Source: Hydractinia symbiolongicarpus
Taxonomy: Eukaryota; Cnidaria; Hydrozoa; Anthoathecata; Hydractiniidae
Reading direction: 5' to 3'
DNA: 64,000 bases
Assembly: GCF_029227915.1 (NCBI RefSeq)
Contig: NC_079882.1
Span: 1,240,001 to 1,304,000, forward strand
Positions within the stretch are counted from its first letter, which is position 1; each line of letters opens with the position of its first letter. The notes beneath the pieces are model-generated. The model did not search any database. It was not told the DNA's origin and saw nothing but the letters and a program-made list of their open reading frames with translations. The translations under genes were made by a program, and so were the position numbers. Below are positions 23,596-35,495 of the stretch, piece by piece.

Positions 23596-26500
23596 TCAAA
23601 CGGACTGACACCGTTAGAAAGTCAATGCAATGTAGTTTTTGAACCTGTCGCTATTTTTTCAGCGCGTGATCACGGATAGGATTGGTCCCACAGTAAAAAA
23701 TGATTAATTAATCTAAATTTTTAAGTGAAACGCTACCACAGCGCCCACTGGGCAATCATGATAAATTAAAAAGAATGTTATTTTTGGAGTCCAATTTTCT
23801 CATTTATCACATTTATCAGGTCACAGTCCAAATTTAGTTCAATTAAGTCCCACAGTCAATCATTTCACTGTTAAAAGCGATGCAACCTAGTAATATCAGA
23901 TAAATATCGCTAAATACATGTTGGTAGGAATATGTGACCCAACCGTTGTAACTCAAACGGACTGACACCGTTAGAAAGTCAATGCAATGTAGTTTTTGAA
24001 CCTGTCGCTATTTTTTCAGCGCGTGATCACGGATAGGATTGGTCCCACAGTAAAAAATGATTAATTAATCTAAATTTTTAAGTGAAGCGCTACCACAGCG
24101 CCCAGTGTAATCGCTGAGTTCCGGCAATCACGTCAAATTAAACAGAATGTTATTTCTTGGAGTCCAATTGTCTCATTTATCACATTTATCAAGTCACAGT
24201 CCAAAGTTAGTTTAAATACGTCCCACAGTCAATCGTTTCACTGTTAAAAGCGATGCAACCTAGTAATATCAGATAAATATCGCTAAATACATGTTGGTAC
24301 GAATATGTGACCCAACCGTTGTAACTCAAACTGACTGACACCGTTAGAAATTCAATGAAATGTAGTTTTTGAAACTGTCGCTATTTCTTCAGCGCGCGAT
24401 AACGGCTAGGATTGGTTCCACAGTAAAAAGCTTGTTAAAAGCTATGCAACCTAGTAATCTCAGAAAAATATCGCTAAATACATGTTGGCACCAATATGTG
24501 ACCCAACCGTTGTAACTCAAACGGACTGACACCGTTAGAAAGTCCATGAAATGTAGTTTTTGAAACTGTCTCTATTTTTTCAGCGCGCAATTACGGCTAG
24601 GATTGGTCCCACAGTAAAAAATGACTTATTAATTTAAAATTTTAAATGAAGTGCTACTACAGCACCCAGTGTTATCGCTGAGTTCCGGCAAACATGTCAA
24701 ATTAAGAAGAATGTTATTTCTTGGAGTCCAGTTGTCTTATTTATCACATTTATCAAGTCACAGTCCAAAGTTAGTTCAATTAAGTCCCACAGTCAATCGT
24801 TTCACTGTTAAAAGCGATGCAACCTAGTAATATCAGATAAATATCGCTAAATACATGATGGTAGGAATATGTGACCCAACCGTTCTAACTCAAACGGACT
24901 GACACCGTTAGAAAGTCAATGAAATGTAGTTTTTGAAACTGTCGCTATTTCTTCAGCGCGCGATAACGGATAGGATTGGTTCCACAGTAAAGAATGACTT
25001 ATTTATTTAAATTTTTAAATGAAGCGCTACCACATCGCCCACTGGGCAATCATGATAAATTAAAAAGAATGTTATTTTTGGAGTCCAATTTTCTCATTTA
25101 TCACATTTATCAGGTCACAGTCCAAATTTAGTTCAATTAAGTCCCACAGTCAATCATTTCACTGTTAAAAGCGATGCAACCTAGTATTATCAGAGAAATA
25201 TCGCTAAATACATGTTGGTAGGAATATGTGACCCAACCGTTGTAACTCAAACGGACTGACACCGTTAGAAAGTCAATGAAATGTAGTTTTTGAACCTGTC
25301 GCTATTTTTTCAGCGCGTGATCACGGATAGGATTGGTCCCACAGTAAAAAATGATTAATTAATCTAAATTTTTAAGTGAAGCGCTACCACAGCGCCCAGT
25401 GTGATCGCTGAGTTCCGGCAATCACGTCAAATTAAACAGAATGTTATTTCTTGGAGTCCAATTGTCTCATTTATCACATTTATCAAGTCACAGTCCAAAT
25501 TTAGTTTAAATACGTCCCACAGTCAATCGTTTCACTGTTAAAAGCGATGCAACCTAGTAATATCAGATAAATATCGCTAAATACATGTTGGTAGGAATAT
25601 GTGACCCAACCGTTGTAACTCAAACTGACTGACACCGTTAGAAATTCAATGAAATGTAGTTTTTGAAACTGTCGCTATTTCTTCAGCGCGCAATAACGGC
25701 TAGGATTGGTTCCACAGTAAAAAGCTTGTTAAAAGCTATGCAACCTAGTAATCTCAGAAAAATATCGCTAAATACATGTTGGCACCAATATGTGACCCAA
25801 CCGTTGTAACTCAAACGGACTGACACCGTTAGAAAGTCCATGAAATGTAGTTTTTGAAACTGTCTCTATTTTTTCAGCGCGCAATTACGGCTAGGATTGG
25901 TCCCACAGTAAAAAATGACTTATTAATTTAAAATTTTAAATGAAGTGCTACTACAGCACCCAGTGTTATCGCTGAGTTCCGGCAAACATGTCAAATTAAG
26001 AAGAATGTTATTTCTTGGAGTCCAGTTGTCTTATTTATCACATTTATCAAGTCACAGTCCAAAGTTAGTTCAATTAAGTCCCACAGTCAATCGTTTCACT
26101 GTTAAAAGCGATGCAACCTAGTAATATCAGATAAATATCGCTAAATACATGTTGGTAGGAATATGTGACCCAACCGTTCTAACTCAAACGGACTGACACC
26201 GTTAGAAAGTCAATGAAATGTAGTTTTTGAAACTGTCGCTATTTCTTCAGCGCGCGATAACGGATAGGATTGGTTCCACAGTAAAGAATGACTTATTTAT
26301 TTAAATTTTTAAATGAAGCGCTACCACATCGCCCACTGGGCAATCATGATAAATTAAAAAGAATGTTATTTTTGGAGTCCAATTTTCTCATTTATCACAT
26401 TTATCAGGTCACAGTCCAAATTTAGTTCAATTAAGTCCCACAGTCAATCATTTCACTGTTAAAAGCGATGCAACCTAGTAATATCAGATAAATATCGCTA

Positions 26501-27834
26501 AATACATGTTGGTAGGAATATGTGACCCAACCGTTGTAACTCAAACGGACTGACACCGTTAGAAAGTCAATGAAATGTAGTTTTTGAACCTGTCGCTACT
26601 TTTTCAGCGCGTGATCACGGATAGAATTGGTCCCACAGTAAAAAATGATTAATTAATCTAAATTTTTAAGTGAAGCGCTACCACAGCGCCCAGTGTGATC
26701 GCTGAGTTCCGGCAATCACGTCAAATTAAACAGAATGTTATTTCTTGGAGTCCAATTGTCTCATTTATCACATTTATCAAGTCACAGTCCAAAGTTAGTT
26801 TAAATACGTCCCACAGTCAATCGTTTCACTGTTAAAAGCGATGCAACCTAGTAATATCAGATAAATATCGCTAAATACATGTTGGTACGAATATGTGACC
26901 CAACCGTTGTAACTCAAACTGACTGACACCGTTAGAAATTCAATGAAATGTAGTTTTTGAAACTGTCGCTATTTCTTCAGCGCGCGATAACGGCTAGGAT
27001 TGGTTCCACAGTAAAAAGCTTGTTAAAAGCTATGCAACCTAGTAATCTCAGAAAAATATCGCTAAATACATGTTGGCACCAATATGTGACCCAACCGTTG
27101 TAACTCAAACGGACTGACACCGTTAAAAAGTCCATGAAATGTAGTTTTTGAAACTGTCTCTATTTTTTCAGCGCACAATTACGGCTAGGATTGGTCCCAC
27201 AGTAAAAAATGACTTATTAAGTTAAAATTTTAAATGAAGTGCTACTACAGCACCCAGTGTTATCGCTGAGTTCCGGCAAACATGTCAAATTAAGAAAAAT
27301 GTTATTTCTTGGAGTCCAATTGTCTTATTTATCACATTTATCAAGTCACAGTCCAAAGTTAGTTCAATTAAGTCCCACAGTCAATCGTCTCACTGTTAAA
27401 AGCGATGCAACCTAGTAATATCAGATAAATATCGCTAAATACATGTTGGTAGGAATATGTGACCCAACCGTTCTAACTCAAACGGACTGACACCGTTAGA
27501 AAGTCAATGAAATGTAGTTTTTGAAACTGTCGCTATTTCTTCAGCGCGCGATAACGGATAGGATTGGTTCCACAGTAAAGAATGACTTATTTATTTAAAT
27601 TTTTAAATGAAGCGCTACCACTTCGCCCACTGGGCAATCATGATAAATTTAAAAGAATGTTATTTTTGGAGTCCAAATTTCTCATTTATCACATTTACCA
27701 GGACACAGTCCAAACTTAGTCCAATTAAGTCCCACAGTCAATCGTTTCATTGTTAAAAGCTATGTAACCTCGTAATGTAAGAAAAATATCGCTAAATACA
27801 TGTTGGCACCAATATGTGACGCAACCGTTGTAAC
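23596..27834 (+). repeat. Satellite block 8: A B S, then B-A-B-S twice, then B A; copy of 6667-10905
   Basis: Monomer starts: 23596 A, 23953 B, 24326 S, 24517 B, 24890 A, 25247 B, 25620 S, 25811 B, 26184 A, 26541 B, 26914 S, 27105 B, 27478 A. Every start is exactly 16929 bp after its partner in 6667-10905. The hybrid A at 23596 has the same unusual B-to-A switch as the one at 6667, so the two blocks share a duplication history and did not form separately. Private differences have accumulated, for example gagtccagttgtc at 24724 and 26019 and tacatgatgg at 24851. Confidence 0.93.
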
Positions 27835-28216
27835 TCAAACTGACTGACACCGTTAGAAAGTCAATGAAATGTGGTTTTTGAAACTGCCGCTATTTCTTCA
27901 GCGCGCGATAACGGCTATGATTGGTTCCACAGTAAAAAGCTTGTTAAAAGCGATGCAACCTAGTAATATCAGATAAATATCGCTAAATACATGTTGGTAG
28001 GAATATGTGACGCAACCGTTGTAACTCAAACTGACTGACACCGTTCGAAAGTCAATGAAATGTAGTTTTTGAAACTGCCACTATTTCTTCAGCGCGCGAT
28101 AACGGCTAGGATTGGTTCCACAGTAAAAAGCTTGTTAAAAGCTATGCAACCTAGTAATCTCAGAAAAATATCGCTAAATACATGTTGGCACCAATATGTG
28201 ACCCAACCATTGTAAC
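27835..28216 (+). repeat. Two tandem S monomers
   Basis: S starts at 27835 and 28026, 191 bp each. They open the S-rich domain. The first ends with gtgacgcaaccg, a tail variant that I see mainly at 10.9 kb and in 27.8-40.6 kb; the second ends in cccaaccattg, which always precedes the A-type monomer of this domain. Confidence 0.92.
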
Positions 28217-29147
28217 TCAAACGGTTTGACACCGTTAGAAAGTTAATGAAATGTAGTTTTTGAAACTGTCACTATTTTTTCAGCGCGCAATTACGGCTAG
28301 GATTGGTTCCACAGTAAAGAATGACTTATTTATCTAACTTTTTAAATGAAGCGCTACTACAGCACACAGTGGGCAATCATGTCAAATTAAGAGGAATGTT
28401 ATTTCTTGAAGTCCAATTTTCTCAGTTATCACATTTACCAGGTCACAGTCCAAACTTAGTCCAATTAAGTCCCACAGTCAATCGTTTCATTGTTAAAAGC
28501 TATGCAACCTAGTAATCTAAGAAAAATATCGCAAAATACATGTTGGCACCAATATGTGACGCAACCGTTGTAACTCAAACTGACTGACACCGTTAGAAAG
28601 TCAATGAAATGTAGTTTTTGAAACTGCCGCTATTTCTTCAGCGCGCGATAACGGCTAGGATTGGTTCCACACTAAAAAGCTTGTTAAAAGCGATGCAACC
28701 TAGTAATATCAGATAATTATCGCTAAATACATGTTGGTAGGAATATGTGACGCAACCGTTGTAACTCAAACTGACTGACACCGTTAGAAAGTCAATGAAA
28801 TGTAGTTTTTGAAACTGCCGCTATTTCTTCAGCGCGCGATAACGGCTAGCATTGGTTCCACAGTAAAAAGCTTGTTAAAAGCGATGCAACCTAGTAATAT
28901 CAGATAAATATCGCTAAATACATGTTGGTAGGAATATGTGACGCAACCGTTGTAACTCAAACTGACTGACACCGTTAGAAAGTCAATGAAATGTAGTTTT
29001 TGAAACTGCCACTATTTCTTCAGCGCGCGATAACGGCTAGGATTGGTTCCACAGTAAAAAGCTTGTTAAAAGCTATGCAACCTAGTAATCTCAGAAAAAT
29101 ATCGCTAAATACATGTTGGCACCAATATGTGACCCAACCATTGTAAC
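28217..29147 (+). repeat. A + 3 S unit (931 bp)
   Basis: Monomer starts: 28217 A, 28575 S, 28766 S, 28957 S. The A is itself a hybrid: a B-like head (cactattttttcagcgc, gctactacagcacacagtg) joined at the 15-bp indel point to an A-like rear (ggcaatcatgtc, aagaggaatg, ccaggtcacag). The unit differs from the next one at one base I noticed in the A head (agtttttg here, agtttctg there). Confidence 0.92.
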
Positions 29148-30460
29148 TCAAACGGTTTGACACCGTTAGAAAGTTAATGAAATGTAGTTTCTGAAACTGT
29201 CACTATTTTTTCAGCGCGCAATTACGGCTAGGATTGGTTCCACAGTAAAGAATGACTTATTTATCTAACTTTTTAAATGAAGCGCTACTACAGCACACAG
29301 TGGGCAATCATGTCAAATTAAGAGGAATGTTATTTCTTGAAGTCCAATTTTCTCAGTTATCACATTTACCAGGTCACAGTCCAAACTTAGTCCAATTAAG
29401 TCCCACAGTCAATCGTTTCATTGTTAAAAGCTATGCAACCTAGTAATCTAAGAAAAATATCGCAAAATACATGTTGGCACCAATATGTGACGCAACCGTT
29501 GTAACTCAAACTGACTGACACCGTTAGAAAGTCAATGAAATGTAGTTTTTGAAACTGCCGCTATTTCTTCAGCGCGCGATAACGGCTAGGATTGGTTCCA
29601 CACTAAAAAGCTTGTTAAAAGCGATGCAACCTAGTAATATCAGATAATTATCGCTAAATACATGTTGGTAGGAATATGTGACGCAACCGTTGTAACTCAA
29701 ACTGACTGACACCGTTAGAAAGTCAATGAAATGTAGTTTTTGAAACTGCCGCTATTTCTTCAGCGCGCGATAACGGCTAGCATTGGTTCCACAGTAAAAA
29801 GCTTGTTAAAAGCGATGCAACCTAGTAATATCAGATAAATATCGCTAAATACATGTTGGTAGGAATATGTGACGCAACCGTTGTAACTCAAACTGACTGA
29901 CACCGTTAGAAAGTCAATGAAATGTAGTTTTTGAAACTGCCGCTATTTCTTCAGCGCGCGATAACGGCTAGGATTGGTTCCACAGTAAAAAGCTTGTTAA
30001 AAGCGATGCAACCTAGTAATATCAGATAAATATCGCTAAATACATGTTGGTAGGAATATGTGACGCAACCGTTGTAACTCAAACTGAGTGACACCGTTAG
30101 AAAGTCAATGAAATGTAGTTTTTGAAACTGCCGCTATTTCTTCAGCGCGCGATAACGGCTAGGATTGGTTCCACAGTAAAAAGCTTGTTAAAAGCGATGC
30201 AACCTAGTATTATCAGAGAAATATCGCTAAATACATGTTGGTAGGAATATGTGACCCAACCGTTGTAACTCAAACGGACTGACACCGTTAGAAAGTCAAT
30301 GAAATGTAGTTTTTGAAACTGCCACTATTTCTTCAGCGCGCGATAACGGCTAGGATTGGTTCCACAGTAAAAAGCTTGTTAAAAGCTATGCAACCTAGTA
30401 ATCTCAGAAAAATATCGCTAAATACATGTTGGCACCAATATGTGACCCAACCATTGTAAC
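29148..30460 (+). repeat. A + 5 S unit (1313 bp)
   Basis: Monomer starts: 29148 A, 29506 S, 29697 S, 29888 S, 30079 S, 30270 S. S copies carry individual marks: cacactaaaaag and cagataattatcgc (29506), ggctagcattgg (29697), none (29888), ctgagtgacacc and attatcagagaaat (30079). The last S, 30270, has a cggactgac head like the monomer at 31583 but the gccactatttc body of the S at 28957, so it is a junction hybrid. This is the longest run of S in the window. Confidence 0.93.
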
Positions 30461-31582
30461 TCAAACGGTTTGACACCGTTAGAAAGTTAATGAAATGTAG
30501 TTTCTGAAACTGTCACTATTTTTTCAGCGCGCAATTACGGCTAGGATTGGTTCCACAGTAAAGAATGACTTATTTATCTAACTTTTTAAATGAAGCGCTA
30601 CTACAGCACACAGTGGGCAATCATGTCAAATTAAGAGGAATGTTATTTCTTGAAGTCCAATTTTCTCAGTTATCACATTTACCAGGTCACAGTCCAAACT
30701 TAGTCCAATTAAGTCCCACAGTCAATCGTTTCATTGTTAAAAGCTATGCAACCTAGTAATCTAAGAAAAATATCGCAAAATACATGTTGGCACCAATATG
30801 TGACGCAACCGTTGTAACTCAAACTGACTGACACCGTTAGAAAGTCAATGAAATGTAGTTTTTGAAACTGCCGCTATTTCTTCAGCGCGCGATAACGGCT
30901 AGGATTGGTTCCACACTAAAAAGCTTGTTAAAAGCGATGCAACCTAGTAATATCAGATAATTATCGCTAAATACATGTTGGTAGGAATATGTGACGCAAC
31001 CGTTGTAACTCAAACTGACTGACACCGTTAGAAAGTCAATGAAATGTAGTTTTTGAAACTGCCGCTATTTCTTCAGCGCGCGATAACGGCTAGCATTGGT
31101 TCCACAGTAAAAAGCTTGTTAAAAGCGATGCAACCTAGTAATATCAGATAAATATCGCTAAATACATGTTGGTAGGAATATGTGACGCAACCGTTGTAAC
31201 TCAAACTGACTGACACCGTTAGAAAGTCAATGAAATGTAGTTTTTGAAACTGCCGCTATTTCTTCAGCGCGCGATAACGGCTAGGATTGGTTCCACAGTA
31301 AAAAGCTTGTTAAAAGCGATGCAACCTAGTAATATCAGATAAATATCGCTAAATACATGTTGGTAGGAATATGTGACGCAACCGTTGTAACTCAAACTGA
31401 GTGACACCGTTAGAAAGTCAATGAAATGTAGTTTTTGAAACTGCCGCTATTTCTTCAGCGCGCGATAACGGCTAGGATTGGTTCCACAGTAAAAAGCTTG
31501 TTAAAAGCGATGCAACCTAGTATTATCAGAGAAATATCGCTAAATACATGTTGGTAGGAATATGTGACCCAACCGTTGTAAC
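30461..31582 (+). repeat. A + 4 S unit, second copy of the 1313-bp segment
   Basis: Monomer starts: 30461 A, 30819 S, 31010 S, 31201 S, 31392 S. Each matches its partner 1313 bp upstream, including the individual S marks (cacactaaaaag, gctagcattgg, ctgagtgacacc), with no difference noticed. It is followed directly by a B at 31583 whose head equals that of 30270, which places the end of the duplication within the first 60 bases or so of that monomer. Confidence 0.93.
31201..31391 (+). repeat. Reference type S (short) monomer, 191 bp
   Basis: Head and tail match a full monomer, but the interior is missing: ggttccacagtaaaa passes directly into gcttgttaaaagc. Compared with a 373-bp type B this is a net loss of 182 bp. 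The junction carries a HindIII site at 31303-31308 (aagctt) that I did not notice in A or B monomers, so it marks this class. All 59 S copies have the same length and nearly the same junction, so they descend from one deletion event and were then spread by array turnover, not deleted repeatedly. S copies occur singly between longer monomers or in runs of up to five. Confidence 0.93.
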
Positions 31583-33073
31583 TCAAACGGACTGACACCG
31601 TTAGAAAGTCAATGAAATGTAGTTTTTGAACCTGTCGCTATTTTTTCAGCGCGTGATCACGGATAGGATTGGTCCCACAGTAAAAAATGATTAATTAATC
31701 TAAATTTTTAAGTGAAGCGCTACCACAGCGCCCAGTGTGATCGCTGAGTTCCGGCAATCACGTCAAATTAAACAGAATGTTATTTCTTGGAGTCCAATTG
31801 TCTCATTTATCACATTTATCAAGTCACAGTCCTAATTTAGTTTAAATACGTCCCACAGTCAATCGTTTCACTGTTAAAAGCGATGCAACCTAGTAATATC
31901 AGATAAATATCGCTAAATACATGATGGTACCAATAGGTGACCCAACCGTTGTAACTCAAACAGACTGACACCGTTAGAAAGTCAATGAAATGTAGTTTTT
32001 GAAACTGTCGCTATTTCTTCAGCGCGCGATAACGGCTAGGATTGGTTCCACAGTAAAGAATGACTTATTTATCTAAATTTTTAAATGAAGCGTTACAACA
32101 GCACACAGTGTAATCGCTGAGTTCCGGCAATCGCGTCAAATTAAGAAGAATGTTTTTTTCTTGGAGTCCAATTGTCTCATTTATCACATTCATCAGGTCA
32201 CAGTCCAAAGTTAGTTCAATTAAGTCCCACAGTCAATCGTTTCATTGTTAAAAGCTATGCAACCTGGTATTTCAGAAAAATATCGCTAAATACATGTTGG
32301 GTCCAATATATGACCCAACCGTTGAAACTCAAACGGACTGACACCGTTAGAAAGTCAATGAAATGTAGTTTTTGAAACTGTCGCTATTTCTTCAGCGCGC
32401 AATTACGGCTAGGATTGGTCCCACAGTAAAAAATGACTTATTAATCTAAATTTTTAAATGAAGCGCTACCACAGCGCCCAGAGTAATGGCTGAGTTTCGG
32501 CAATCATTTCAAATTAAGAAGAATGTTATTTCTTGGAGTCCAATTGTCTCACTTTAACATTTATAAGGTGACAGTCCATAATCAGTTCAATTTTGTCCCA
32601 CAGTCAATCGTTTCACTGTTAAAAGCGATGCAACCTAATAATATGAGAAAAATATTGCTAAATAGAATTTGGTACGAATATGTGACGCAACCGTTGTAAC
32701 TGAAGCGGATTGATACCGTTATAAAGTCAATGAAATGTAGTTTTTGAAACTATCGCTATTTCTTCAGCGCGCGATAACAGCTAGGATTGGTTCCACAGTA
32801 AAAAACGACTTATTAATCTAAATTTTTAAATGAAGTGCTACTACAGCACCCAGTGTAATCGCTGAGTTCTGGCAAACATGTCAAATTAAGAAGAATGTTA
32901 TTTCTTGGAGTCCAATTGTCTCATTTATCACATTTATCAAGTCACAGTCCAAAGTTAGTTTAATTACGTCCCACAGTCAATCGTTTCACTGTTAAAAGCG
33001 ATGCAACCTAGTAATATCAGATAAATATCGCTAAATACATGATGGTACGAATATGTGACCCAACCGTTGAAAC
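31583..33073 (+). repeat. Satellite block 9: four B copies, two strongly diverged
   Basis: Monomer starts: 31583 B, 31956 B, 32329 B (372 bp), 32701 B. The copy at 32329 has many private changes: gagtaatggctgagtttcgg, ctcactttaacatttataa, gtgacagtccataatcag, ttttgtccc, cctaataatatgag and tagaatttgg. The start at 32701 reads tgaagcggattgatacc where tcaaacggactgacacc is usual. The copy at 31956 has a one-base-longer t-run (atgtttttttctt). These look like older monomers, less touched by recent homogenisation. Confidence 0.88.
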
Positions 33074-35495
33074 TCAAACGGACTGACACCGTTAGAAAGT
33101 CAATGAAATGTAGTTTTTGAAACTGTCGCTATTTTTTCAGCGCGCGATCACGGATAGGATTGGTCCCGCAGTAAAAAATGATAAATTAATCTAAATTTTT
33201 AAGTGAAGCGCTACCACAGCGCCCAGGGTGATCGCTGAGTTCCGGCAATCACGTCAAATTAAACAGAATGTTATTTCTTGGAGTCCAATTGTCTCATTTA
33301 TCACATTTATCAAGTCACAGTCCAAAGTTAGTTTAATTACGTCCCACAGTCAATCGTTTCACTGTTAAAAGCGATGCAACCTAGTAATATCAGATAAATA
33401 TCGCTAAATACATGTTGGTACGAATATGTGACCCAACCGTTGTAACTCAAACTGACTGACACCGTTAGAAATTCAATGAAATGTAGTTTTTGAAACTGTC
33501 GCTATTTCTTCAGCGCGCGATAACGGCTAGGATTGGTTCCACAGTAAAAAGCTTGTTAAAAGCTATGCAACCTAGTAATCTCAGAAAAATATCGCTAAAT
33601 ACATGTTGGCACCAATATGTGACCCAACCGTTGTAACTCAAACGGACTGACACCGTTAGAAAGTCCATGAAATGTAGTTTTTGAAACTGTCTCTATTTTT
33701 TCAGAGCGTAATTACGGCTAGGATTGCTCCCACAGTAAAAAATGACTTATTAATTTAAAATTTTAAATGAAGTGCTACTACAGCACCCAGTGTTATCGCT
33801 GAGTTCCGGCAAACATGTCAAATTAAGAAGAATGTTATTTCTTGGAGTCCAGTTGTCTTATTTATCACATTTATCAAGTCACAGTCCAAAGTTAGTTCAA
33901 TTAAGTCCCACAGTCAATCGTTTCACTGTTAAAAGCGATGCAACCTAGTAATATCAGATAAATATCGCTAAATACATGTTGGTAGGAATATGTGACCCAA
34001 CCGTTCTAACTCAAACGGACTGACACCGTTAGAAAGTCAATGAAATGTAGTTTTTGAAACTGTCGCTATTTCTTCAGCGCGCGATAACGGATAGGATTGG
34101 TTCCACAGTAAAGAATGACTTATTTATTTAAATGTTTAAATGAAGCGCTACCACATCGCCCACTGGGCAATCATGATAAATTAAAAAGAATGTTATTTTT
34201 GGAGTCCAAATTTCTCATTTATCACATTTACCAGGTCACAGTCCAAACTTAGTCCAATTAAGTCCCACAGTCAATTGTTTCATTGTTAAAAGCTATGTAA
34301 CCTAGTAATGTAAGAAAAATATCGCTAAACACATGTTGGCACCAATATGTGACGCAACCGTTGTAACTCAAACTGACTGACACCGTTAGAAAGTCAATGA
34401 AATGTAGTTTTTGAAACTGCCGCTATTTCTTCAGCGCGCGATAACGGCTAGGATTGGTTCCATAGTAAAAAGCTTGTTAAAAGCGATGCAACCTAGTAAT
34501 ATCAGATAAATATCGCTAAATACATGTTGGTAGGAATATGTGACGCAACCGTTGTAACTCAAACTGACTGACACCGTTAGAAAGTCAATGAAATGTAGTT
34601 TTTGAAACTGCCGCTATTTCTTCAGCGCGCGATAACAGCTAGGATTGGTTCCACAGTAAAAAGCTTGTTAAAAGCTATGCAACCTAGTAATCTCAGAAAA
34701 ATATCGCTAAATACATGTTGGCACCAATATGTGACCCAACTGTTGTAACTCAAACGGACTGACACCGTTAGAAAGTCCATGAAATGTAGTTTTTGAAACT
34801 GTCTCTATTTCTTCAGCGCGCAATTGCGGCTAGGATTGGTCCCACAGTAAAAAACGACTTATTAATCTAAATTTTTAAATGAAGTGCTACTACAGCACCC
34901 AGTGTAATCGCTGAGTTCTGGCAAACATGTCAAATTAAGAAGAATGTTATTTCTTGGAGTCCAATTGTCTCATTTATCACATTTATCAAGTCACAGTCCA
35001 AAGTTAGTTTAATTACGTCCCACAGTCAATCGTTTCACTGTTAAAAGCGATGCAACCTAGTAATATCAGATAAATATCGCTAAATACATGATGGTACGAA
35101 TATGTGACCCAACCGTTGAAACTCAAACGGACTGACACCGTTAGAAAGTCAATGAAATGTAGTTTTTGAAACTGTCGCTATTTTTTCAGCGCGCGATCAC
35201 GGATAGGATTGGTCCCGCAGTAAAAAATGATAAATTAATCTAAATTTTTAAGTGAAGCGCTACCACAGCACCCAGGGTGATCGCTGAGTTCCGGCAATCA
35301 CGTCAAATTAAACAGAATGTTATTTCTTGGAGTCCAATTGTCTCATTTATCACATTTATCAAGTCACAGTCCAAAGTTAGTTTAATTACGTCCCACAGTC
35401 AATCGTTTCACTGTTAAAAGCGATGCAACCTAGTAATATCAGATAAATATCGCTAAATACATGATGGTACGAATATGTGACCCAACCGTTGAAAC
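33074..35495 (+). repeat. Satellite block 10: B S B A S S B B
   Basis: Monomer starts: 33074 B, 33447 S, 33638 B, 34011 A, 34368 S, 34559 S, 34750 B, 35123 B. The order B-S-B-A-S resembles the disturbed end of the tetramer blocks at 9612-10906 and 26541-27835. The pair 34750-35123 (acgacttattaatc, then gtcccgcag and cagggtgatcgctg) repeats the pair 32701-33074 and recurs at 36593-36966 and 38078-38451, so it is a mobile two-monomer cassette within the array. Confidence 0.9.
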
